Positions 1 to 7,446 of a stretch of DNA of 14,401 bases are shown piece after piece. The notes below the pieces were generated by a model, which had not been told where the DNA came from, searched no databases, and saw only the letters and a program-made list of their open reading frames with translations. Each line of letters opens with the position of its first letter. The stretch's first letter is position 1. Where the stretch lies: the NCBI GenBank assembly GCA_927911695.1, contig CAKMQO010000116.1, positions 1 through 14,401 on the forward strand, in the 5' to 3' direction. This stretch comes from an uncultured Gemella sp. (GTDB taxonomy: Bacteria; Bacillota; Bacilli; Staphylococcales; Gemellaceae). The position numbers and the translations under genes were made by a program.

Positions 1-698
1 CCATCCCTATGGAAAGTTCACATGATGATGCCTCATTATAATCTAATACAGCAACAACTTTTTAACGGCTGCACGACAGCCCCAGCTTCTTCACTTGCTT
101 CTTTTATAATATTTTCTCGTACACTTACATTAACATCTTGATAACCTCCAGGAAGAGCCCATTTCCCATCTAACTGTTCTTTTACCAATAATATCTTATT
201 ATCCTTAATAATTGCAGCTCTTGTTTCAACTTTAGGAGTTTGATAACCAATTTCAGAAGCAAAATCCATTTTTATTTTTTCGATAGGTAAATCATACTTA
301 TAAGACAACATCTCACAAGCAATATCACGAATTCTCTTTGAACGTTCTCTATCAAATTTATCTTTACTGTACGCTAAACTATTCTGTGCTAAAAACTGTA
401 ATTCCTGAGCCCACTTTTTCCAAATGTCATTTTTTAGTACATTAACAACATCTTCAATTTTTTTAATAAAAATTGCATTCTTAATATCTAAAAAATCATA
501 TTCTTTTCTTAGTATAAAAACATTTATTAAATTCTCACTAAGTCTTTCTTTATTATTAGTTATATACAGTGCATTTCTATCATTTATACTTAGATCTTCT
601 AAAAATTCAAAAGGTATACTACAATCACAAAAAACTTTCTCAATTTTTTTACTAATTAAATATTTAATATCTTTGTCTATATATAATTTCTGATACAT
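1..698 (-). CDS. NUDIX hydrolase with Nudix_hydro_N-type domain; frameshifted, runs off left edge
   Basis: Probable nucleotide-sugar or ADP-ribose type NUDIX pyrophosphohydrolase. Residues about 96-150 (WAQELQFLAQNSLAY and following) match the helical N-terminal domain seen in one NUDIX subgroup. A NUDIX fold follows, with WALPGG at 180-185 and a box running G185...KEASEEAGA to about 207. The first box glutamate is Val191, which I recall as usual in this subgroup. Residues 1-90 are an extra segment discussed in the findings. The frame breaks at a T5 run (59-63): as written it ends at a stop near 36, but removing one base gives PLKVVAVLDYNEASSCELSIGM, in frame to base 1. The C-terminus is outside the window. 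The start ATG at 698 has only a weak GGGGG-type ribosome site. The substrate is unknown. Confidence 0.8.
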
Positions 699-723
699 TA
701 GCTGCCCCCATAAGTTTGTTTAT

Positions 724-732
724 ATTATAACA
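724..732 (-). promoter_or_regulatory. Extended -10 promoter for the NUDIX gene
   Basis: On the minus strand this reads TGTTATAAT, an extended -10 (TGnTATAAT), about 25 bases upstream of the ATG at 698. No good -35 is visible at 17 bases (ATAGAT), which is tolerable for an extended -10. The region is very AT-rich, so chance matches are possible. Confidence 0.45.
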
Positions 733-888
733 CATTTTAAAATTTTATCTATAATATATTGAAAATTTATCTTAATGTTTTCACTAAAACTTTCATTAAT
801 TTTCAATGCATATTATATATATTTTTATTTTACACTTATTTTATGAAATTTAAAAGCCATATAAATGTATAAAATAACAACAAAAATC

Positions 889-917
889 TTGCTAGTTTAT
901 TAGAATAGTTGTATAAT
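889..917 (+). promoter_or_regulatory. Sigma-A-type promoter for the DUF2929-like gene
   Basis: A -35 box TTGCTA (889-894) and a perfect -10 TATAAT (912-917) are separated by exactly 17 bases. They sit about 35 bases upstream of the ATG at 952, with AAGGAG at 938-943. Confidence 0.75.
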
Positions 918-951
918 AGAAAATGTAGATAAAATTTAAGGAGTGGTAACA

Positions 952-1158
952 ATGAAATATATTATTTCACTATTTTGGTCATTTATATTTGCAGCTGTTA
1001 TAGTATTTATCGTATCATCTATTTTAGGAAGCAATGGTGAAATCAATACAATTCGTGACTGCGCAATTTTAGCTGTATTATTTACAATTTTTGCTGCTTT
1101 ATTTGACGTAGTAGGTATCGATAAAAAAACGCGAAGAAAAGTAAATCATAACAATTAA
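952..1158 (+). CDS. Small two-helix membrane protein, DUF2929/YjzD-like
   Basis: Sixty-eight residues, of unknown function. It has two hydrophobic segments (about residues 3-24 and 38-56) joined by a short polar loop (GSNGEINTIRD), and a basic tail (KKTRRKVNHNN), which suggests a cytoplasmic C-terminus. The opening MKYIISLFWSFIF resembles the short DUF2929 (YjzD) proteins of Bacillales, recognised from memory. The ATG at 952 is preferred to the in-frame GTG at 943 because AAGGAG (938-943) lies 8 bases before the ATG and would overlap the GTG. The gene is monocistronic or loosely coupled: it has its own strong promoter and is followed by a hairpin terminator. Confidence 0.8.
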   Translation: MKYIISLFWSFIFAAVIVFIVSSILGSNGEINTIRDCAILAVLFTIFAALFDVVGIDKKTRRKVNHNN

Positions 1159-1174
1159 TATATAGAAATTTTAT

Positions 1175-1216
1175 AAAGTAGGTATCGAGGAGTTCATTTC
1201 CTCCTTCCTACTTTTT
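1175..1216 (+). terminator. Rho-independent terminator between the DUF2929-like gene and mutX
   Basis: Outer arms AAAGTAGG (1175-1182) and CCTACTTT (1207-1214) pair perfectly. An inner GAGGA (1187-1191) pairs with TCCTC (1199-1203), and a T5 tract follows. It lies 16 bases after the DUF2929 stop and ends about 23 bases before the mutX start, so it may also gate read-through into mutX. Confidence 0.8.
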
Positions 1217-1239
1217 ATTTAAATATAGGAGATAATTAA

Positions 1240-1713
1240 ATGAACAATGTTCTAGCAACAATGTGCTACGTCGATGATGGTGAAAACTATTTAATGTTAA
1301 AAAGGAATAAAAAAGAAAACGATATTCATGAAGGTTTAACGATTAGTGTCGGTGGAAAATTCGAACCAGGAGAAAGCCCTGAGGACTGTGTTATTAGAGA
1401 AGTTAAAGAAGAAACAAACCTTGATATTATAAAACCCAAATTAAGAGGAATTATAACCTTCCCTGATTTTGATGGTGAAAAAGATTGGTATACATACGTA
1501 TATACCGCAACAGACTACAAAGGTACTTTAACTGAAGATTGCAATGAGGGCGATTTGGTATGGGTGAAAAAATCAGAAATACAAGATATAAAAACTTGGG
1601 AAGGAGATTACATCTTTCTTGATTGGCTTGTTAAAGATAAGCCATTCTTCTCAGCTAAATTCAACTACAAAAACAATGAATTTGTAGACTACGAAGTAAC
1701 ATTTTATGAATAA
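1240..1713 (+). CDS. mutX: MutX/MutT-like 8-oxo-dGTP diphosphatase (NUDIX)
   Basis: Intact, 157 residues. It hydrolyses 8-oxo-dGTP to the monophosphate, clearing the nucleotide pool of oxidised precursors. The NUDIX box spans residues 39-61 (G39, E45, R53-E54, E57-E58) with Asn60 where most members have Gly. The rest closely resembles streptococcal MutX as I remember it: an opening LATMCYVDDGENYLML, then DWYTYVY, CNEGDLVWV, TWEGDYIFLDWL and KPFFSAKF, ending in a VTFYE-like tail. AGGAGA (1227-1232) lies 7 bases before the ATG. I see no separate promoter, so expression may depend on read-through of the upstream terminator. A thioesterase gene begins 16 bases after the stop, suggesting co-transcription. 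Confidence 0.88.
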   Translation: MNNVLATMCYVDDGENYLMLKRNKKENDIHEGLTISVGGKFEPGESPEDCVIREVKEETNLDIIKPKLRGIITFPDFDGEKDWYTYVYTATDYKGTLTEDCNEGDLVWVKKSEIQDIKTWEGDYIFLDWLVKDKPFFSAKFNYKNNEFVDYEVTFYE

Positions 1714-1729
1714 ACAGAGGGACAATATT

Positions 1730-2112
1730 ATGAATATAGAAATTAATAAAGAATTCAAACAAAATTATTTAGTACAAGATAATAACACTGCAAAATTTAT
1801 GGGTAGTGGTGATTTAGAGGTTCTTGCAACACCAAGTCTTGTTGCTTTCATGGAGAATGCAGCAAAAAATTTCTTAAATACATTTTTATCAGATGAGTTA
1901 GGTAGTGTTGGCAGCAACATCAATATTAATCATCTAGCTCCTACTCTAGTTGGTAAAAAAAATTATAGTTCAAGGTAAAATAACAGAAAATTATCAAAGA
2001 AAAAATTATAATTTTTTCTCTAGAAGCTTTCGAAGCAGATAAGAAAATCGGAGACGCTACACACACACGAGTTATCATCAACAACGAAAAATTCTTAAGC
2101 AAACTTTCATAA
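1730..2112 (+). CDS. FlK-type hotdog thioesterase, two frameshifts
   Basis: Short acyl-CoA thioesterase-like protein of the family that includes fluoroacetyl-CoA thioesterase FlK. The motifs VLATPSLVAFMENAA and NHLAPTLVG place Thr34, Glu42 and His68 at the positions of the FlK triad Thr/Glu/His. As written, translation stops at 1978. Removing one A from the A8 run 1955-1962 and one from the A6 run 2000-2005 restores IIVQGKITENYQRK, then IIIFSLEAFEADKKIGDATH, then NNEKFLSKLS and a stop at 2112. The repaired protein has 126 residues, the normal family size. The start ATG 1730 has AGAGGGA 7 bases upstream; an in-frame ATG at 1706 would overlap mutX and has no such site. Its natural substrate is unknown, and true FlK activity should not be assumed. 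Confidence 0.75.
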
Positions 2113-2128
2113 AAAATATCATAAATAG

Positions 2129-2171
2129 AAAAAAAAGAAAGACCGTCCACAAACAATCTTTCTTTTTTTTT
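2129..2171. terminator. Bidirectional terminator between the thioesterase gene and codY
   Basis: The A-rich arm AAAAAAAAGAAAGA (2129-2142) pairs with TCTTTCTTTTTTTT (2157-2170) across a 14-base loop. The stem ends in a T tract on the plus strand and, because the arms are A/T runs, in a T tract on the minus strand too. It separates convergent genes ending at 2112 and 2185, so it can serve both. Confidence 0.7.
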
Positions 2172-2184
2172 ACAATTTTACTTT

Positions 2185-2967
2185 TTAAAATTCATTAGAA
2201 AACATTAATTCTAAGAAATACTCTTTTAGAACTTTAATATAAGTTCCTTTCATACCTAGTGACTTAGATTCAATAATTCCAGCACTTTCTAGTTTTCTTA
2301 ATGCATTAACAATTACAGATCTAGTAATGCCTACTCTATCTGCAATTTTACTAGCGATAAGTAATCCTTCAGTTCCGTCTAATTCTCTAAAGATATGTTC
2401 TATAGCTTCTTTTTCAGAAAATGACAATGAATTTAGAGCCATATTGACCATATCTTTGTCACGTGCTAAGTTTTTCTCTTTATCTTGTTTTTCGTGTAAA
2501 ATTTCTATTCCTACTACTGTAGACGCATATTCAGCTAATACTAAATCATCATCTTTAAAGTCACTATCCATTCTACCAATAACTAATGTCCCTAGACGAT
2601 CTCCTCCGCCTCTGATTGGTAAGATTACAGTATAGCTATTAGTCTCAAAGCGCTCCTGTTCTTCTTCTGGGAAAATTGATAATGGATCCTTGAATGGAAT
2701 ATTAACTTTTGTCGCATAAACTTTCAATGTTGCATCTAGGTATGCTTTTGGGACTTTTCTATCTTGAATAATTTGCTCCATACGTTCATTAGAATAATCA
2801 ACGATAGAATCATATCCAAGTATATTACCTTCAGTATCAAGAATATATACGACAGAATCTAGAATTGGGCTTAGACGCATTGCCATAGCTTCAAAGTCTA
2901 CATTATCATGGCGTCCTTCTTGTAAAATTGTACTAATTTTTCTTGTTTTTTGTAATAAACTTGCCAT
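2185..2967 (-). CDS. codY: Global transcriptional regulator CodY
   Basis: Intact, 260 residues, the usual CodY length. It is a cytoplasmic dimer that binds DNA when loaded with branched-chain amino acids and GTP, repressing nutrient-uptake, biosynthesis and often virulence genes in Gram-positives. The N-terminal GAF ligand domain spans about 1-155 (GGGDRLGTLVIGR at 120-132). The winged-helix domain includes ASKIADRVGITRSVIVNALR at 205-224 and SLGMKGTYIKV, near-identical to the B. subtilis sequence as I recall it. Some residues of the isoleucine pocket differ (see findings). AAGGAG lies 7 bases before the ATG. It follows trmFO on the same strand, with 79 bases between that contain an extended -10 promoter, so it can be expressed alone or by read-through from the tRNA-modification genes. 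Confidence 0.97.
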   Translation of the reverse strand: MASLLQKTRKISTILQEGRHDNVDFEAMAMRLSPILDSVVYILDTEGNILGYDSIVDYSNERMEQIIQDRKVPKAYLDATLKVYATKVNIPFKDPLSIFPEEEQERFETNSYTVILPIRGGGDRLGTLVIGRMDSDFKDDDLVLAEYASTVVGIEILHEKQDKEKNLARDKDMVNMALNSLSFSEKEAIEHIFRELDGTEGLLIASKIADRVGITRSVIVNALRKLESAGIIESKSLGMKGTYIKVLKEYFLELMFSNEF

Positions 2968-2999
2968 TAATTTTCTCCTTACAAAATACTTCCTTGCTT

Positions 3000-3029
3000 A
3001 TTATACCATTAATTTTAATAAATTGTAAG
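3000..3029 (-). promoter_or_regulatory. codY promoter with extended -10
   Basis: On the minus strand, TGGTATAAT (3008 to 3000) is an extended -10. A moderate -35 is read either as TTACAA (3028-3023, 17-base spacer) or CTTACA (3029-3024, 18-base spacer). It lies between the trmFO stop and the codY start, giving a leader of about 25 bases. Confidence 0.65.
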
Positions 3030-3046
3030 ACTTTTTAAAAATTAAT

Positions 3047-4352
3047 TTAATCAATTTTGAAATTTTCTAACATTTCTAATGATCTTTTAGCATATCTTTC
3101 GTATTTTTCCTTTTTATCTCTAATTCTTTCTGGAAGTGGTTTAATAATTCCAAAATTTGCATTCATAGGTTGGAAATTTTTACTTGTATTGTCTACGATA
3201 TAATTTGCCATAGCACCGATCATAGTTTCTGTTGGGAATACTACTTCCTTATCTTCTGTATTGTATAGAGCATTTAATGCTGCCACAATTCCTGAAGCTG
3301 CACTTTCAACATATCCTTCTACACCTGTCATTTGACCAGCAAAATAGATGTTTTTCTCTTCTTTAAGTCTATAAGTTTTTTCTAATAATTGTGGAGAATT
3401 TAAGTATGTATTTCTGTGCATAACTCCATAACGTACAATATTAGCATTCTCTAATCCTGGAATCAGGTTAATAATTCTCTTTTGTTCTCCCCATTTAAGG
3501 TGTGTTTGGAAACCTACGATATTATATAAAGTACCTTCGCTATTATCTTGACGTAATTGTACAACAGCATATGGACGTTTATCAGTTTTTGGATCTTCTA
3601 AACCTACTGGTTTCATTGGTCCAAATAATAAAGTTTTTTCTCCACGTTTCGCCATTTCTTCAAAAGGCATACATCCTTCAAAATAAATTTCTTTTTCAAA
3701 TTCTTTTAATGGTGCTGCTTCCGCATTTATTAATTCATTATAAAAATTAAAGAATTCTTCTTTTGTCATCGGACAATTTAAGTACGCAGCTTCACCTTTA
3801 TCATATCTTGATTTAAGGTAAACTTTATCCATATCGATTGAATCTTTCTCAATAATAGGAGCGGCTGCATCGTAGAAGTATAATCCATCTTGTTTCGTAT
3901 AATTTCTAATATCTTGACTTAGTGCGTCTGATGTAAGTGGACCAGTTGCAACAATTACAGGAATATCACCTTTAGGTATTGTTGGTAGTTCCTCACCGAT
4001 TACATTAATGTTTGGGTGATTCTTGATAGTTTCAGTAATCATCTCTGAGAATTTATCTCTATCTACAGCTAACGCTCCACCAGCTGGTACTTGTGTTGCA
4101 TCAGCACATTTAATAATAATCGAATCTAACATTCTCATTTCTTCTTTTAAAAGACCAACTGCATTTGTTACGTTGTTCGCTCTTAATGAGTTAGAACATA
4201 CTAATTCGCCAAAATTTTGAGTCTTGTGCGCAGGTGTCATTTTTTTTAGGTCTCATTTCGTAAAGATCTACTTTAACTCCACGTTTTGCTAGTTGCCAAG
4301 CAGCTTCACTTCCTGCTAAACCTGCACCTATTACTATTACTTTTTTTTCCAT
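3047..4352 (-). CDS. trmFO: Folate/FAD-dependent tRNA (uracil-54) methyltransferase TrmFO, one frameshift
   Basis: Flavoprotein that methylates U54 of tRNA to 5-methyluridine using methylenetetrahydrofolate and reduced FAD. The true start is the ATG at 4352, followed by a Rossmann dinucleotide motif ([15 protein letters not shown], residues 5-19). Bases 4240-4247 are a T8 run (A8 in the gene). As written the frame is lost here after EMRPKK; with seven it continues [19 protein letters not shown]. The repaired protein has 434 residues, normal for TrmFO. Two conserved cysteines are visible: Cys52 in ELVCSNSLR and Cys227 in FEGCMPFEE, matching the functional pair of B. subtilis (Cys53/Cys226 by recall). 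The ribosome site is weak (AGAAAGAGAG), consistent with coupling to thiI, which ends about 20 bases upstream. Confidence 0.93.
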
Positions 4353-4372
4353 TAATTGTCTCTCTTTCTATT

Positions 4373-5623
4373 TTATAGTAATCCAGAAAAATCATCTTTT
4401 TCTTCTTTTTTTAACTTCTTGTTCTTTCATATCTTGTGTTACTACTTTACCATTCTTATCAAATAAATAAGTTTCTACACTATCAAGTGTTTCAGCGATA
4501 AGATCTGAGTAATCGTCACGCGCTTCATATCCTTTAATTTTCTCTAATCTTGGCTTAGTCTTTGGAGCTTTAGGTGTAAAGATTGTACAACAATCTTCAA
4601 ATGGTAAGTTAGAAATCTCTAAAGTATCAATCTCTTGCGCTATTTTAATTATATCAACTTTATCCATAGTTAATAATGGACGTAAAACCGGTAAATTAGT
4701 TACCTCGTTAATACAATTCATTGACTCAAGTGTTTGCGACGCTACTTGACCAAGAGATTCACCTGTAGCAATAGCCAAACATCCTTCTTTTTTCGCTACT
4801 TCTTCAGCTATACGTAACATAAATCTTCTAGTTGAAGTCATTGTGTAGTTTGAAGGTACACGTTTTACAATTTCTGTTTGTAGTTTTGTAAAGTTAACAA
4901 CATGAAGTTTAATTCTACCAACAACTTGACTTAATTTAATTGTTAAATCAAATATCTTTTGTAAAGCTTCAGCTGAAGTAAATGGTGGTGATTGGAAGTG
5001 AATCATCTCAACTTCAACACCTTTTACTTGTAATGTATGAGCAGCAACTGGAGAATCAATACCTCCCGATAATAATAACAATGCTTTAGAAGAAGTATTT
5101 ACTGGGAATCCTCCTACACCTTTAATAAAGTCAGTAAAGATAAAAATTCCTTCACTTCTCACTTCAACATTAATTATAAAATCTGGTTGTTTAACATTTA
5201 CTTTTAAATTCTTATAATTAATTAGGACATGACTTCCAAATACGTTATTTAATTCGTTAGTATTGTGTGGGAAGTTTTTGTTAGGTCGTTTAGTTTGGAT
5301 TTTAAATTTATATTCTTTATCCAATTTAGTTTCTAAAAGTCTATCAATAACTTTTTTTGCTTCTTCAATATCTAATCCTGCTCTTAATACAGGAGAAAAA
5401 TTGTGAATACCTGGAACTTTTTTCAATCTCTCCATGATTTCTTGAACATCTTCGTTATGATCTAGATGAATATACATTCTATCTCTTTTTGTTGGACATG
5501 GAAACCTGTTAACCCATGAAGATTGTAACGAATGTTTTTTGTTAATTTTTTTAAGAACTCATTTCTGTTACCAGATTTCAATGTAAGTTCTCCATATCTT
5601 ACTATAATATGACTAAATTCCAC
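4373..5623 (-). CDS. thiI: tRNA 4-thiouridine synthase ThiI, two frameshifts
   Basis: Adenylates U8 of tRNA and transfers sulfur to give 4-thiouridine; in some bacteria it also takes part in thiamine thiazole synthesis. The N-terminal ferredoxin-like/THUMP region is followed by the PP-loop LLLLSGGIDSPVAAHTL (SGGIDSP at about 186-192) and TGESLGQVASQT. No C-terminal rhodanese domain is present, as in Bacillus. The N-terminus starts at GTG 5623 (EFSHIIVRYGELTLKSGNR) with AGAGG upstream. A base is missing at the T5 run 5486-5490; adding it joins FHVQQKRDR to MYIHLDHNE. Near the end a T7 run (4406-4412) appears one base too long: removing one changes a basic KKRRKR ending to KKEEKDDFSGLL with a stop at 4373. 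The repaired protein is 416 residues. The start overlaps the end of nifZ, implying translational coupling. Confidence 0.92.
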
Positions 5624-6765
5624 TTTCAATTACCTCTTTAAATTTTTTATTATATTCATCGATGAATACTTCAATAAATGTTTCAACTTCTTCATTAGTA
5701 GTCTCATTCGAAAAAACTTACACGAATACTTCCCTCTATATTCTCTCTCGACAACCCTCTTGCAAAAAGAGCCTCATTTAGATGGAATGTTTTTGATGAG
5801 CAAGCACTCGTAGTCGAAACCATTATTCCCCTTTCATTAAGGGCATTAACTATTGCTTCTCCTTTAATTTTAGGTAAACTGATATTTATTATTGAATCAA
5901 TATACTTTTCACTTAACGGAGAATTGATTACTATATGATTATATTTTGAAAATCCTTCAATAATCATAGTCTTAAATTCTTTATGTTTTGCTTTTACAAT
6001 TTCTACTTTTTCCTGTGATAATCTCAAAGCTTTCGCAAGACTTGCCGCAGCTGCAACATTCACCGTTCCACTACGTAAACCGTCTTCTTGACCTCCACCA
6101 AAAGTAATATTGTGAACTGTTCTTCTAGATTTTAAATACAGCACACCTACACCTTTTATACCGTGAAATTTATGTGCTGAAATAGCGTAGCTATCGACTT
6201 TTGATAAATCAAGTTTATCTTTTAATACCCCTTGTACTCCATCAACATGGAAATGAACCTTAGGATAATCTTTTAAAATCTCTGAAATTTCTTCTATTGG
6301 TTGAATCGTCCCAAAAACATTATTAACTTGCATTACACTTAGTAAAATTGTCTCTTTTGTCAGTAAAGATTTTAGATGGTTTAAATCAACTACTCCATCT
6401 TCATCAACATTTAAATAATCTAATATAAACCCTCTTCTCTCTAATTCTCTAAAGGTTTCTAAAACTGAAGGGTGTTCGATTTTCGAAACAATAATTCTAT
6501 TACCAAAATCTTTTTTATGTTCTACACTCCCAAGTAAAGCTATATTATTACTTTCAGTAGCACAGGATGTAAAAAATATACTATCTTTCGCTACTTGTAA
6601 GATAGATGCTACTTGTCCTCTGGCAGCTGAAAGAAGTTTATTAGTTGTTTTCCCAAATTTATTGATACTAGCAGCGTTACCAAAATAAGAATTGTTAACT
6701 TCAACAAATGTATCAAGCACTTCTTTATACGGTTTAGTTGTAGCACAATTATCTAAATATATCAT
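5613..6765 (-). CDS. nifZ: NifZ-type cysteine desulfurase, one frameshift
   Basis: PLP enzyme that takes sulfur from cysteine as a protein persulfide; in this position it is the dedicated donor for ThiI, as for B. subtilis NifZ. Visible residues are His98 (EHPS), Asp175 (HFHVDGVQ), PLP-lysine Lys199 (SAHKFHGIKGVG) and catalytic Cys322 (STTSACSSK). The start is ATG 6765 (MIYLDNCATT), the family-typical opening with AAAGG upstream; the frame stays open 27 codons further but without homology. As written it ends at 5704 after RVSFFE. Removing one base from the A6 run 5711-5716 gives RVSFSNETTNEEVETFIEVF and on to a TAG at 5613, 383 residues in all, the expected length. The repaired end overlaps the thiI GTG by 11 bases. 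Confidence 0.93.
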
Positions 6766-6834
6766 ACTATCTACCTTTCTTCTTTTTTTCAATATTTCTA
6801 ATTTTAAAATAATTACATTTTTAAACCACCTTAA

Positions 6835-6863
6835 AGTATATAACAAAATAGATATTTTATCAA
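6835..6863 (-). promoter_or_regulatory. Promoter of the nifZ-thiI-trmFO operon
   Basis: On the minus strand, TTGATA (6863-6858) and TATACT (6840-6835) are spaced by 17 bases. The predicted leader to the nifZ ATG is about 60 bases and contains an AAGGTGG site followed by an ATG-TAA pair (see findings). Confidence 0.7.
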
Positions 6864-6950
6864 TTAAAGTGGCTATTGTAAATAAAACTAGTTATATCAT
6901 TGATATTTAAAATAATTAATTTTTTTACAGTAATAATTTAGACGCTAATC

Positions 6951-6998
6951 AAAAATAAACAACTAATAACCATAAATTATATAGTTACTAGTTGCTCA
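6951..6998 (-). terminator. Terminator of the cmk-plsC-thioesterase operon
   Basis: On the minus strand, GAGCAACTAGTAACTATA (6997-6980) pairs with TGGTTATTAGTTGTTT (6972-6957), using G-U pairs, and is followed by ATTTTT. It lies 16 bases past the stop at 7014. Confidence 0.7.
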
Positions 6999-7013
6999 TT
7001 TTTATTAAAAAAC

Positions 7014-7445
7014 TTACTCTGTATATTCATTACCTACTACATCTTTAAGGATTTGATCCCATTTCGGTAAGTTACGGTCAATTCTAATAGCTCTATCACT
7101 ATCAGTACCAAGAATATTATGAGAACTTGTTGCAAGAATCACAACTTCCCCATCCACATAGAATTCATATGAAAATATAGTTTTAATACCACTATGTTTT
7201 TCAATCCATGTTTTAATAAAGATATCTTGGCTATTGTATCTGATATTTGATCTAATTGAATACTTAACGTCAATATCAGCATAATATAAATCATAGTTTA
7301 TTAATGAATCAATATCAATACCTAAACCATTTAAATAATATTTTTTAGCCAAATTCATCCAATCATAAACATATTTATTATCTAGAAATCCTGATTGATT
7401 GAAGAATTTTTTTTCTAATTTGAATTTTATAGTTTTTTCGTACAC
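7014..7445 (-). CDS. YbgC/FadM-like hotdog thioesterase homologue
   Basis: Intact, 143 residues. It has the size and layout of single-domain 4-hydroxybenzoyl-CoA-type (YbgC/FadM) acyl-CoA or acyl-ACP thioesterases: a first strand (TIKFKLEKKFF), the loop and long helix (GFLDNKYVYDWMNLAKKYYL), then sheet strands (YYADIDVKYSIRSNIRYNSQ, IFIKTWIEKHSGIKTIFSYE, EVVILATSSHNILGTD). The usual DxxGHxNNxxY signature reads NQSGFLDNKY at 16-25, so the catalytic Asp and the following His are replaced (see findings). The start is GTG 7445, one base after the plsC stop, with AAAGGAGAAG inside the plsC end: tight translational coupling. Context with plsC suggests a role in acyl-chain or phospholipid metabolism, but the substrate is unknown and it may not be a catalyst. 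Confidence 0.7.
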   Translation of the reverse strand: MYEKTIKFKLEKKFFNQSGFLDNKYVYDWMNLAKKYYLNGLGIDIDSLINYDLYYADIDVKYSIRSNIRYNSQDIFIKTWIEKHSGIKTIFSYEFYVDGEVVILATSSHNILGTDSDRAIRIDRNLPKWDQILKDVVGNEYTE

Positions 7446-7446
7446 T

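Noticed and set aside
2327..2635. Plus-strand open frame opposite codY, and similar antisense frames elsewhere
   Set aside because: Each is a low-complexity Ser/Leu/Ile-rich shadow of a well-supported gene and has no ribosome site of note.
3061..3075. Possible CodY box (AATTTTCTAACATTT) at the end of trmFO, before codY
   Set aside because: About 12 of 15 positions match AATTTTCWGAAAATT, which is common by chance in DNA this AT-rich, and it lies inside coding sequence.
4240..4247. Programmed frameshifting or slippage at the A8 run in trmFO
   Set aside because: Similar breaks occur in ten genes, include missing bases, and two are not at long runs (9774-9779 and 11209-11210). A common error source explains all better than many programmed sites.
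6766..6846. Extra 27-residue N-terminus of nifZ
   Set aside because: The frame is open, but the family starts at MIYLDN, the ribosome site fits ATG 6765, and a good promoter -10 lies within the extension.
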